Shown one piece after another: positions 32,565 through 43,059 of a DNA stretch of 64,000 nt. Both the position numbers and the translations under genes were made by a program. Within the stretch, counting starts at the first letter, position 1, and every line of letters begins with the position of its first letter. The stretch is from Marsupella aquatica. Lineage: Eukaryota; Marchantiophyta. Location: contig OZ316897.1 in NCBI GenBank assembly GCA_973895155.1, positions 5,332,001-5,396,000 on the forward strand, in the 5' to 3' direction. Under the pieces are notes generated by a model. That model was not told where the DNA came from. It saw only the letters and a list, made by a program, of their open reading frames with translations, and made no database searches.

Positions 32565-33797
32565 GTTTGTTTAAGATGCATACACACGGGGAACCCGCAC
32601 CGCAACGTGCTTCTTGCGTGATGCAACGTTTCTTGTGGTGCTGTACCGATATGGACGAATGATTGACAACGATCCTAAACGTGCGCATAGGTCGTTCTAA
32701 CGATCAAGGAAGACACTATTGCGAAAAGATCTTATCTGATATACCCTGTGGCAGACCGACATGTATCACAAGTACTCATCGAAAAGCATGAGCATCCAAA
32801 AGCAGACCTACTAAAGGTTGACACTTGTCACATTTTAACTAGTTATAGGTACTCGTGAATATATTTATCCAAGAATTCGTTATAAATTGTAACGATAAAC
32901 GGTCAAAGTTACCGTTTAAAAAGACCGTTGATCTGAGTATTCTACTTCGATCTAATATTAGCGCCTGGCGCTATTATTAGGCGAGACTAAAATATATCTT
33001 AAAATGATGGATTTTAATAATAGCGCCTGGCGCTAGTAACATTGTACTAAAAAATCAAGCGAATGAATGGACTAAAGCGTGAAAGATTTTGTAATAAACG
33101 GATTCTATTTCTATAAAGTTTATGAAAGTCCCAGGCGCTATTTTCTTTTAGTGTCAAATATGGCTCAAATGTATAGATTTCAATAATAGCGCCCGGCGCT
33201 AGTAACGAGACACATGAAAAATGGTATATGTTTGGACCTAAAATGTGTAAGTTTCTATAAATAATGTGCGAGTACATCTTGACAATTTTATGACTTTTAT
33301 GATAGCGCCTGGCGCTATTATTATGATAGCTTGTAATCGTGCTCAAATGGATCGATTTTAATATTAGCAAAGGGTAACATTGTCATCTGACATAAATAAG
33401 GGGGTATTTCCAAGGAAACACAATATATTTCCAAGCAAACCCGAAACCTGTCGTAGGATTTTAACCTGTGTCAGTAACCAAAATGGTCGATGATCTTTTC
33501 TTTTGTTGTTCATTTTTGGGGCTATTTCAGATGTGGACAATGCTAGCGCCTGGCGCTACTATATTACCCCGTTGGTTACAACGTCAAAACCATTAATTTA
33601 ACAGTAACTTTCCGCATAATTGATGGTTTTGTCGTTTCTTGAATGGTAAGAAAATCCGTACCCAACGGATCCTATAACCGCTAGACGGCTCTTTCCTTTT
33701 GAGACTTGGATTTAGAAGAAACCCTCAACCATACAATCTAGATTGATCTTACCATGTATCATTATTTTATGTAGTCGGTTATCTTTGGGGAGTTAGA
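32565..33797. promoter_or_regulatory. Divergent promoter region of element A
   Basis: This 1.2-kb gap separates the start codons of the ParB-methyltransferase gene (minus) and the transposase (plus). It contains five complete palindromes (32,959; 33,021; 33,187; 33,303; 33,544) and one partial copy (33,129-33,141), the densest cluster in the element. It must hold both promoters. Element B has the same arrangement, with a palindrome array between its two genes. Confidence 0.6.
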
Positions 33798-36700
33798 ATG
33801 TCTCGCATTATTGGAATAACGTGTCCGAATATAGGTGACGTTGTGACGATCCCTGTGTCGATTTCCAAAACCAAGAAACGTGTTAGTGATAATTACCTGT
33901 GTGGAAGATTTGGGGTGACGAGAAAACATATTTTGAGTATCAGAACTTTGAACGATGGGCCCGCTCATTTTGATACTGAAGCGGAGGACGTTGTTTGGAA
34001 TCTCGAATATGGTGTGGAGTACTTGATTTTCATTCAACTAAGGGACATCGTTCATGTCAAAGTGGAGAGGAACCAGGTCGCTCACGATGTGATTGACCTT
34101 ACGTCTGACGCTGAATGCTCTGAGGGTTCTCCACCAATCTCAAGGGGCGGTGAGGTCAATAAGGAGGGCGGAAGTACCAGTTTGTTGACGCCCCAGGTAC
34201 CCCCCATATTGATTCCGTCGGAGGAGTCTGATGATGGAGACACTCTAACTCGTCCTGTTCTGGTTGTGTACAGAAGAAGCGCACTTGATGCCTTGTTGAA
34301 GTCAACTGGACAAAGTGAGTTAGCGCGCTTTGTTAGGTCCGAGGCATTCATTCACAAACAGGTTGAATGCTTACCTGTAGAGTACAATGGGAATGTCATA
34401 TTTGAGCTTCCACCTGTTCAAGGTGTTGGCTCGAAAGGGGATCGTCTATGAAACATGGATCGATGCAAGGACTGCTACCTTTGGACTAGAATCCTTCCTA
34501 CTTCTGCTAATGTCGTTCCGAAGAAGATGTGGGAGTTTGGGAAAGTAAGCTGTAGTGGTTCTCTCGAATGCCGAAATAGAGCATGTGAGTTTTACACCAG
34601 GAATCAAGTCAGAAACTGTAATGGATGGGATGGGACCCCCAAGCTCTCTGGTCAGCATTGTCCTGGGAGGTTTATCGATGCTGGAGGAATTGTTTGTCGC
34701 TATTGCCTTCAAGTTCCATTTTGTGTTGAGTCTTGTCCAGCAAAAATGTTTTATATGTACCCGCAAGTTTTGATCGAAAATGACACTGCAAAACACATGT
34801 CACGACTTGCAATCCATATAGGAGTGCACAACCATCCATGTCGGAAGGTCTGGTCTAGAAGTGCTGAGAAAATAGCAATAGAAGAAATACGGAGACAGCA
34901 TGAGAAGTCTCCTTCTTCTACACCGTGCGTTTTGAAAAATGAGATCACTGGATCTTTAATGGATGTCGTAGGTGAGTCTGTGGATGACATTTCAAAGCTA
35001 GAAGAATCAGAAATCTGGAAATCACTTATGCTCGTTTCAACGCCTCAGAAGTTTTCTGCGTTATTTAAGAGCGTTCGCAAAGATCAGGTTGGTCGAGGTG
35101 ATTTGGAATATCTGGTTCGCATGCAGAAGAATGTTACGTTTCCATTTCTCCAAAGATATCTTCTTCCTGGGCAGGGCTGTAAAGGTGATAGAGCGCATAT
35201 TTTCAAAATGACTATCAAAGGTCATGGATCGGGAGTAGATTTACTGCGTCAGATGAAAAAAGGGGGGCCTCTAGAAGGAGCATGGGTGAGCTTTGACGTG
35301 ATGAAAAGGATGTCGAAAGAATGGAGTACTTTTAGTGCACATGTGTATGACCATAACTATCGAGCTTTGTGCACAATATTTACTTGTGAACTCAAAGCAG
35401 AGGACACTGCATCGCTTGAGAAAGCTTGGAGGTTGATGATCAAAGTCGCTTTGGAGAACGGTTTAAACGGTATGGAAATCCATGGTTTCATGGCGGATAA
35501 CGCTCAGGCGGGATGGATAGCGGTTAGGAATGTCTTCTTTGACGGCCATCCAAACCCGGAGAGAGAGCGATCGGATGCATTCCACTTTTATCAGTCTTTG
35601 CATCGGCACTCTATCGAAGGAGTACTTGAAGAAAAACATGTTGAACATAGAATCCTTTGGGACAAGTTGCGGAATGCCGCTTCATTTGTGGAAGCCTACA
35701 GGGTTTCACGAGAGATTGATTCATGGTGGAGATCTAGAAATTGTATTCCTGGGAAACTTAGAATGTTGCAAGGATGGATCGCATGGTGGGTTGTGAGGTG
35801 GCGACAGTGGGGAAATTTCATACGTTTGGTGAGTCAATATATACTAGCGCCTGGCGCTAGTATTAATATTCCTTCTGTAATTGTGATATTTACTGATGTT
35901 TTTGCCAGCGCCAGGCGCTAACGAATAGCTTGATAGCTTCTTCAATGTTCACAATGATTATGAAAACATTCATACCTTTCATCCGCCCATTTTGAAGTTC
36001 CGCTTTTTTATTCGATATATTTTACTAAATTTGACAAAACTCTTTTTCAGAGCAAAAGTGCACTTGAAGGGGGGATGATTCCCAATTGCACTGGTTCTGA
36101 AGCTGTTCACGGAATCATGAAAGCATGGCAGGGAAAGAAAACAGTTGGTTTGTTCGAAGGATGTAAGACCGATCACAATAGAGCAATCTCACAAATAGCA
36201 GCCTATACAGCATATCGTGAAGGGCTCCATCGGGGTACCGGTCCTACAGTGTTTGAATTGGCTTTTCGTTCGGCTGACCAGGCAGGGTCCCCGAAACTCT
36301 TCGAAGAAGCCTCTAATATGTTACTCGCAAATGCAGCAGAATTTGATTTGGAGAGGGATTCTCCGTTGAATGGGGATTTTGTGACGAAGTCTGTGAAAAG
36401 AAAAGGTCCGGTGACCGGGAATGTCTCTCCACAAGACTCCCATCGACATGACACGGTCCTCATAACTACGCCAAACACCCGAGGTTGCAAGAGGAGAAAT
36501 TTGACCTCAGCCGAGTTTGAGCACATTCCGATACTTAGAACTCCTCCTTCGAATCCAGTTATCAATTTGTCTGAAAGTGGCTCTCCAGTTTCCCATCATG
36601 TCACTCAATCTTCCGAAGTTCCAGAAAGTGTTCCGAACACCACTCCATTCATTCCTGTAGACACTTCGCTTTTTGAAGTGGACGCTGTACCCGGGTCATG

Positions 36701-37544
36701 GCATTTGCGGAGAGTTTCCAGACACGGTGCTGGACCATAGTGTAATGGGACGTTGTCTGGAAGTTGTGATCGAGATGAGTGTCGTAATCGAATTAAGAAG
36801 GTCGGATATCCTTCAAATGCAGGGGTTGTCGGAATAGTCGTCAAAGGTTACCGCTTATTCAGAGGTGAACACCATCCAGAGCTTGTCTGGTTCTGCCCCA
36901 CTCGTGATTGCTGGAAGAGCCGCCCTCGTCGAGGTATTGTGAACCTCCCTACTTGCCCAGACTTTTTGCCAGTACAGAAAGGCACTCATCTTTCAAGTCT
37001 GGAGTTGAATTTCCTTAACGAGCAGGGCATTGAAGTCTCAAGAGGAGGTGCTATTTCACGTTGTCCTTCTCCATTTGAACTGAGAATCAACATTGACGTT
37101 TTCCCTGAAAAGATCGATCTTGCACAAGTCAACATCCGTTTTCGAATGAGAAACGGGCGTGCGATGAGCTCCAGATCAAATCTCACTCAGGAATATCGTA
37201 AAAGGATTGAATCAGCAACGAAAGAAACAATGACTTTGATCAAAACTATGGAAGTTTCATCGGGAAATTCATACGGGAAACGATTCCAGATACGCACACA
37301 TGCACATTTACGAACTGCAAATACTTACTGGGTGCAGATTTGCATTTTCCCTTGTTGCTCTTGTGAAGATTTCTTTCGTCGACATTCTCGAGGGAAACCT
37401 TTCATGCCATGTAAACACTTGTACTGGGTTTACAAAGTTATCTGCAAGCTTGATCCTGTGGACAATATCCTCCCAAGCCAATCGATTCTTACCATTGCAG
37501 AACTGCGTTATATTCTAGGGAGGCAGAATGCTGATGGTTTATAG
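33798..37544 (+). pseudogene. Element A transposase, MULE-like with GCM/WRKY-type zinc finger and SWIM finger
   Basis: Exon 1 is 33,798-35,828 and exon 2 is 36,051-37,544; the intron (GTGAGT...TTTTTCAG, phase 0) carries two palindromes. In order: an N-terminal region of about 215 residues; a Cys/His zinc finger with CSGSLECRNRACEFY and HIGVHNHPC, like the WRKY-GCM1/FLYWCH fingers of Mutator transposases; an RNase H-like core with EGAWVSFDVMKRM (first Asp), GFMADNAQAGWIAV (second Asp) and DAFHFYQSLHRH; a Ser/Thr-rich linker; and a SWIM finger CCSCEDFFRRHS...CKHLYWVY. It would excise and insert element A. TGA at 34,449 and TAG at 36,738 interrupt an otherwise single frame, both explicable as C-to-T changes. 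A divergent MULE superfamily member is my best call. Confidence 0.7.
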
Positions 37545-38131
37545 GAAGGTTTAGTATTCTAGTTTACGTTCAACGGGTATGTAGGACTTGTCGTTTCGTA
37601 ACGGTAACTTTGTTTTGGTTAGCGCCCGGCGCTAGTAAACAACCTTTGGTTGCTTTTCAACACGGCTCAATCTTTTGTGGGTTGCACAAAACACTTAATT
37701 TGTTTTTACAATTTTACGGATGTGTAAATTTCATTGTACGGGTAACGGAGATTTCTTTGTATTCAATCGTCACTTGGACTTCAATTTTGTTAGCGCCCGG
37801 CGCTAGACTTCATTTCCTTACTTGGTTTCAGTTTGTAGTCTAGGTCTGAACGTGTGGATTTCTTTCGCATGCATTCTCGAGGATGACCTTTTCTTGCCTT
37901 AGAAACCGTTATACTCTGATCATTCTGGTAGATGGTGAGCGGGTATTTTGTTAATGATATTTTGTAACGGTATCAAACGCTTGGTTAGGACTAAGCGCTA
38001 GTAAAGGCATCTTCCGAGAATTGTCGTTTTCCCCATCTTTTTGAGTTGATGTTGAATTTGACTTCTTTGGTTTGGTCCAAAATTAAGCCGTTTTTCTTCA
38101 ATGATAATACCAATTCTCCTGTTTTGTTCAA

Positions 38132-38177
38132 CTATTTTTCCTGTTATGATCATCACTGTTTCCTGTTTCCTGTCACG
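38132..38177 (-). repeat. Element A right terminal inverted repeat
   Basis: Reads CTATTTTTCCTGTTATGATC at its inner side and CTGTTTCCTGTCACG at its outer side. It is the reverse complement of 27,147-27,192 with a few mismatches, and is followed at once by GAGGT and the gypsy gag sequence. Confidence 0.9.
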
Positions 38178-38570
38178 GAGGTCGGGCCCGATGGCGGTGC
38201 AGTGGATAACTTCCCAATCAGCTGTTGGACCCGTTGGGTGTAGCTCTGCAAGGAATCAGTTGGCTTCATCTTGATAGAGTTCAGTCGGGACATCACTCTA
38301 GAATCAGCTCCAATCTGCTTGAACTCTTCCTCAAATGCTGACTTTAGCCTCGGCCAATCAGCTTTCACTCCAGGTGTCAAAGCATTGTACCACCTCATAG
38401 CTTCACCATCAATCAATCCATGAAATAGCATCTTGGTAGTGGGTTCATCTCCCTCATCATTGGCTACTAAGGTTGCCAAATATTGTTCCATCCAATCATC
38501 CACATCTTGACTACCATCTCCTTTGAATCTAGTGTACTTGATTTGAAAGGAGGGAGGCATCTTGATTGAT
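38178..38570 (-). pseudogene. Gypsy Gag, central fragment between two nested insertions
   Basis: The frame from 38,560 encodes a retrotransposon Gag core: FKGDGSQDVDDWMEQYL, then GEAMRWYNAL and the SYTQRVQQLIGKL motif. At its right it abuts element B (38,571) and at its left element A (38,177). The Gag start lies 22 kb away at 16,354-16,524 on the plus strand, and the Gag end at 27,139. Confidence 0.85.
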
Positions 38571-38604
38571 CAGCCTATTCATTAAAAATGTATTATTATT
38601 TGAT

Positions 38605-38915
38605 TTATGTACATTTGGGCAATGAAAAGTGTACATTTGGCCAATGAAAAGTGTACATTTGGGGATAGAAAAGTGTACAATTGGCCTAAAGAGTGTACAT
38701 TTGGGCAATAAAAAGTGTATATTTGAACATAAAAATAGGTACATTTGGCTTTAAAAGTGTACATTTGAGTACATTTGGCCTAGAAAGTGTACATTTGAGT
38801 GAAAGAAACATAAATTTGGCTTAAAAAGTGTACATTTAAGTGCAGTTGGTCTAGAAAGTGTAACTTTGAGTGCAACAAAGTGTACATTGGCCTAAAAAGT
38901 GTACATTTTCCTACC
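38605..38915. repeat. Subterminal repeats AAAGTGTACATTTGG of element B, right end
   Basis: About ten tandemly spaced copies of a 15-bp motif close to AAAGTGTACATTTGG, some degenerate, in one orientation. The left terminus has the reverse complement, so on one strand of the unbroken element both ends carry the same motif. The centre TGTACA is palindromic. These are candidate transposase-binding sites. Confidence 0.85.
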
Positions 38916-39160
38916 AACTCTTATTATAATCATTTAAAAGAAAGGAATGAATAGAAAAATATTTTTAATTATGCAAAAAAGCAAACATTCATATTCATAA
39001 CGATCAAAAGTTTAGAAAATGAGGAGATAGTATAACTAACACTCAATGACATGGTCTCACATTAAAACTATTAGAATGCTAAAAAACTAATACGTAAGTT
39101 ACTATGTTTGAATGAGTGTCGACTATTTAATTATTATAGCTTCGCAAGTAACAACTAAGT

Positions 39161-42100
39161 CTACTTGTCCATCCTTTGGAGATAACTTTGGACAGTTTGT
39201 AGAACATTTTGAGGAATCTTCAAACCTCTGCCCGCCATGTTTTCTTCTTTCATGCTAGATTTAAAACCATACATTGCAAAATTTGCATACTGCCAATGTT
39301 GAACGTTCTCACCAAACCCTGGATCTCGTTCCCATGTCTTAGTGGACATGAAGCAGTTTAGATACCGTGCACTCTCAGTCACATCAAGTTTAGAGTGTTT
39401 AGGCCTCCACCATTCGACTGGAAACATTGGAGCATATTGTTGAGGCAGAGGAGGGTTTGTTGGAGATGTAGTTGGGACTTCATGCTTAGGGTCCACCGAA
39501 CCCAAAGCTCTCACCAACCAAAAATGACCTCCACCATTTTTATTCTCCCAGTCATCCTCGGGTCGAAGAAATACAAAGTTCCCTTCATGAATATCCTGTA
39601 GGGGAATCCACCGTCCTTGTTCTCTCTCTCAGCTCGAGATCCAACAAATGGTGCTGCTTGATCTTCCATCTCTTCCAAGACCTCATTTTGAAGAGCCATC
39701 ATCTTTGCATTCTCCTCATCTTCACTTGAGGACCACTTTGTTCCGGTTGGTTGACCTTGTAACCAGTGCCATGGTTAGTCTTAGGCCAAAATCCATTTTT
39801 CAAGGGAAATTGAGTACTTCCCTCCCCTTCTAGTGCGAGCCCATTTGTCAACAACTCCACAATCCTCTCCCAATATTTCACAAGAGGAAATCTTTCCTTA
39901 ATATGCTATAGATGTCTCATCAGTGCAACTCCTTCTCAAAAAATCAAGGTACTTGTTAAGAAATGGGATAATCTCTTCAGATTTTTTGTGTATCTCTCCA
40001 ATGGATTTAGCTAAGGGCTCTCCACTAGGTAAAAAAGAGAATTTTTTGTTAGAACTATTGCCCAAATGCACCTTCCTCCAACTGGAGCCCAAGCTTGCTT
40101 TACATGGGACTTATACTGAAATATTGGTACATTATCTCTCATAGAGAAAAGAAATGATACGGGTTTTGAGTGACCTTGAATATCTTTAACTTTGAAAGTT
40201 TGAAGATATTCTTTGTAAGATGCAACTTCTTGTATCAATCTGGGAACTGGATGAATGCTCTCACATTCCCAAACCTCTGCCATAAGAGCAAGGAGAGTTG
40301 CAACTTCCTTGTGCTGAACTTGATATGATACCTTCGAAAAGAGTGCATCAACATCTTCGTGTGTATGACCAACCATTAGAAAAGACATTTGAACAGTTTT
40401 AAATACTCCTCTACTCACAAGCTCACTACAAAATGCCATGACAGTCTGGTTTTTGTTATCCTTTGCTAAGTTATCCATTTGTAGTGTTAGGTGCCTTGGC
40501 AAGGGCTTGAAAGATGGACTGCCTTGTTCCCCATGCATGTCCCCTCCTTGATCCTCACCATGTAGGGTGGAGACCATCTCCGTCTGACTCTCGGCTACAT
40601 CTTCAGAACCAATATATCTATTCATTGGAATACTCTTTGGTTCCAAATATCCCTTAAAAAATGCATCAAAGTCAAGAAGGGCTTGAAAGAAAGGTCTATG
40701 AGGTTCCAAATAAAGGCCATCCAACATGTCACCTGTTTTGTCTCCATTGTACTCTTCAAGGTCTTGAAGACACTTAGCCAAGGATGTCACGTCCGTGAAA
40801 TCAGCATCTCCTGGCCAAAGGCCAGTGATGTACACTAAAGTGTGCATAGACTCCTGGATCCCTTCCGTGGGTCAACATCCCTGTGAGAGTAATAGGTAGT
40901 GGCATCCCATGACCCAAAAGCGATTTAGGAGTACTGACCATTTTTGGAATCCACGTCTTTGCTTGATTCATCTTGTTGTGAATGATGCAAAGATATTCCC
41001 CTGGATGTTGCTTAGCCATCACTCGATGAGCATAGTAAACATATCTACGTGACATCTGCTCACGAAGATGTTGCGCTTGTTTTTCTTCAATTTCAGCACA
41101 CTCTTTTTTCCTTCTTTCTCGCATCAAACTATCTTTGTATTCACAACAAATAGTACACTTGGCAAATGCACCATCTTTATGGAAACTGAAGTTTGTGAAT
41201 GATTTGCTCCAAATCTTGTACAGAGTATTCTCTGTAACTGGGTGAAGCCCCTCTTCCTTCATCTTTGTTCTCACATCTTCCAAAATCTCCAACTTCTTGT
41301 AACATGCTGGAAGACGATACTCAATGGAGTCTGTCCCATGAGCCCCAGCATAAGGTATATGAGGCATGGGCTCTGCATTTCGAGTCAAAAAATCCTCCAA
41401 TAGAGCTCGTGCATGCAAGGTATTTGACCTTGTTTTCATGGAGCCCGTGTTTCCATGGAACCCAATTTTGCAACCCTTCACATATCTCCTTTTGTAATCA
41501 TAATATTTCGTGTGGCTAAAGCCATGGATGATTGCAAATGCATGTCTACATACGACCATACCCTTGAGAACATGGTGCCCCTTATCACGAACATCATCTT
41601 CTCTGTAGTGGAAGAGGTTGAAAATGTGTGATGTTTTTGACTCGCTAGACATCCCGTGAAATTCTATCCGGATATCTTCTATGTCTTCTCTTGGCATAGT
41701 CAGACAACATTTATGCTTGCAACAATTCTCTCTTTTAATTTCATCAATCGAAGCTTCCGTTGTTTTTGAAACTGCCTTGGTTTCCAACAACCTTCTCTTC
41801 TTTTCAATCGGATCTACATGAGTCCTCTTGTTAAAAATGTATGGCCTTGTGCGTGGCATTCCCCTATCATTTACATTTGGATAGAGATCATCCCTATCCA
41901 CCGTCTCCATCCTTTCTGAACCTTCAACCAAAATGTCCGACAAAAATTTCCCGTTTGCAAGTAGTTTTGTTGAATCAATCCGCCACCGAACCAAAGTAAT
42001 TACTCCCCTATGGAAATTGGGAAAGTATTGCGATTCCACCACATCTTTCACAACAATCCTTACATGGTCCTCACCAAGGATTTCATCGTCAACCGCTGCC

Positions 42101-42930
42101 ATTTCTTGAGGCACAGTGATGGTCCCCGTGGCAACCCTATTGGTTCAATCTGAACCGATGTATAGTTCGACCAACTCTGACATCCAATTTGACCGTTGGA
42201 AATAGTCACAATTAGTTTTAGAAATTTCAGCTGAGGGAGACTCCGCAACAAAACCCCGCTCTATGTTGATATCATTGCCCGCATCCTTCTTTAAGATCTT
42301 TCTACTTTGGACATCTGCCACATCCCAGAGAACCCATGAGTCTTTTGCCTCGTCAATTGTTTCAGCCCCGCTGTGTTTGTAAGGTAAAACCCTACTCTCA
42401 TGAATGACATCAATGACCCTCACACTGATCCGTGATTCACCAAGTAAAATGTTGTGACATCTTTTTATTGGATTTGTATTGAAAACAACTCCAAGGGCTA
42501 CACAACACCCAAAGATGAACATTTCAACCTCATCCCCTTGCCTCAGAGTGGTTGATGAGTCCTCCTCTACAATTGGATTTTTTTCCAAATTACTCTCCGG
42601 TCGATTTGAACAACTACCTACACTAATGCATTTTTGAGAATTTGTTATTGTTGATAGATATGTGCAAGACAAATCCCAAATAACGCAAGAATCAATGGCA
42701 TCAAAAAGGTTTTTTGCCCGAGGCATTGGAAATGGTAGTTTTGTGGTTCGGTCAAAAACTTTCTCAATGAGAACGCCCATTCGATTCTCTCTCAACAATA
42801 TCTTTTGAACACTATCTTGCGGGTTGATTTTTTGAACTGTCCTGCTTGCAACATTGTAACCACCAATTGTCAATATCACATTGTCGCCTCTCAAAAATAT
42901 TCCCGTCATTCCTACAACGTGTTCACCTGC
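39161..42930 (-). pseudogene. Element B transposase, DUF8039-like and DUF7869-like, with BAH-like end
   Basis: An exon starts after an acceptor at 42,930 (TTGTGCAG); an upstream exon is missing or unrecognised. The N-terminal block (42,909-42,145) has two copies of a module ending in PMPRAKNLFDAIDSCVIW and in SGAETIDEAKDSWVLWDV, like DUF8039. Then come FAKCTICCEY (Cys pair), PGEYLCIIHNKMNQAKTWIP, LTLQMDNLAKDNKNQ and SFLMVGHTHEDVDALFS, the hallmark order of DUF7869. The acidic residues resemble an RNase H-fold active site, which is my inference. A C-terminal block includes GNFVFLRPEDDWENKNGG, reminiscent of a BAH domain. Damage includes TGA at 42,145-42,147 and frameshifts near 40,845, 40,075 and in 39,520-39,700. 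It is clearly more decayed than element A's transposase. Confidence 0.7.
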
Positions 42931-43059
42931 ACAATTTGAAATGTAAGGTATTAGTTAACAATGGTCCCAACTAGGAAGCAGATAGGTGTGAACCCTATCC
43001 AAGGATAGTGCACAAATAGGGATCATCCCCATCAAGCAAAATAATAGGTCCCTAAACAA

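Larger units (their letters stand above)
27328..37805. repeat. Dispersed 15-bp palindrome TAGCGCC-N-GGCGCTA of element A
   Basis: Near-perfect copies start at 27,328; 27,714; 27,950; 28,865; 29,978; 30,039; 30,846; 30,951; 31,770; 32,959; 33,021; 33,187; 33,303; 33,544; 35,845; 35,906; 37,620 and 37,791, with a few partial copies (for example 33,129 and near 37,985). Each is a 7-bp half-site, one central base, and the inverse half-site. All lie in non-coding DNA: subterminal regions, introns and the divergent promoter. None is in a coding exon and none occurs outside the element. The central base varies and outer bases tolerate single changes. This looks like a binding site for a dimeric element-encoded protein. 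Confidence 0.9.
27140..38177. mobile_element. Element A: 11-kb TIR transposon with a SWIM transposase and a ParB-methyltransferase gene
   Basis: Terminal inverted repeats of about 45 bp (27,147-27,192 and 38,132-38,177) bound the element. GAGGT flanks both sides (27,135-27,139 and 38,178-38,182). The flanking DNA on both sides is gypsy gag in the same minus orientation, so the insertion boundary is certain even though the duplication length is debatable (5 bp perfect; 8-9 bp would need several mismatches). Inside are a plus-strand transposase (33,798-37,544), a divergent minus-strand ParB-methyltransferase gene (32,564-28,921), a small minus-strand frame (28,459-28,049) and about 18 copies of a 15-bp palindrome. 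Coding frames carry five stop mutations and, as far as I can see, no frameshift, so this is a fairly young copy. Confidence 0.85.

Noticed and set aside
27328-37805. CRISPR array or bacterial REP-like repeats as explanation for the 15-bp palindromes
   Set aside because: Spacing is irregular (60 to over 2,000 bp), there are no uniform spacers or leader, and the context is a eukaryotic transposon with introns.
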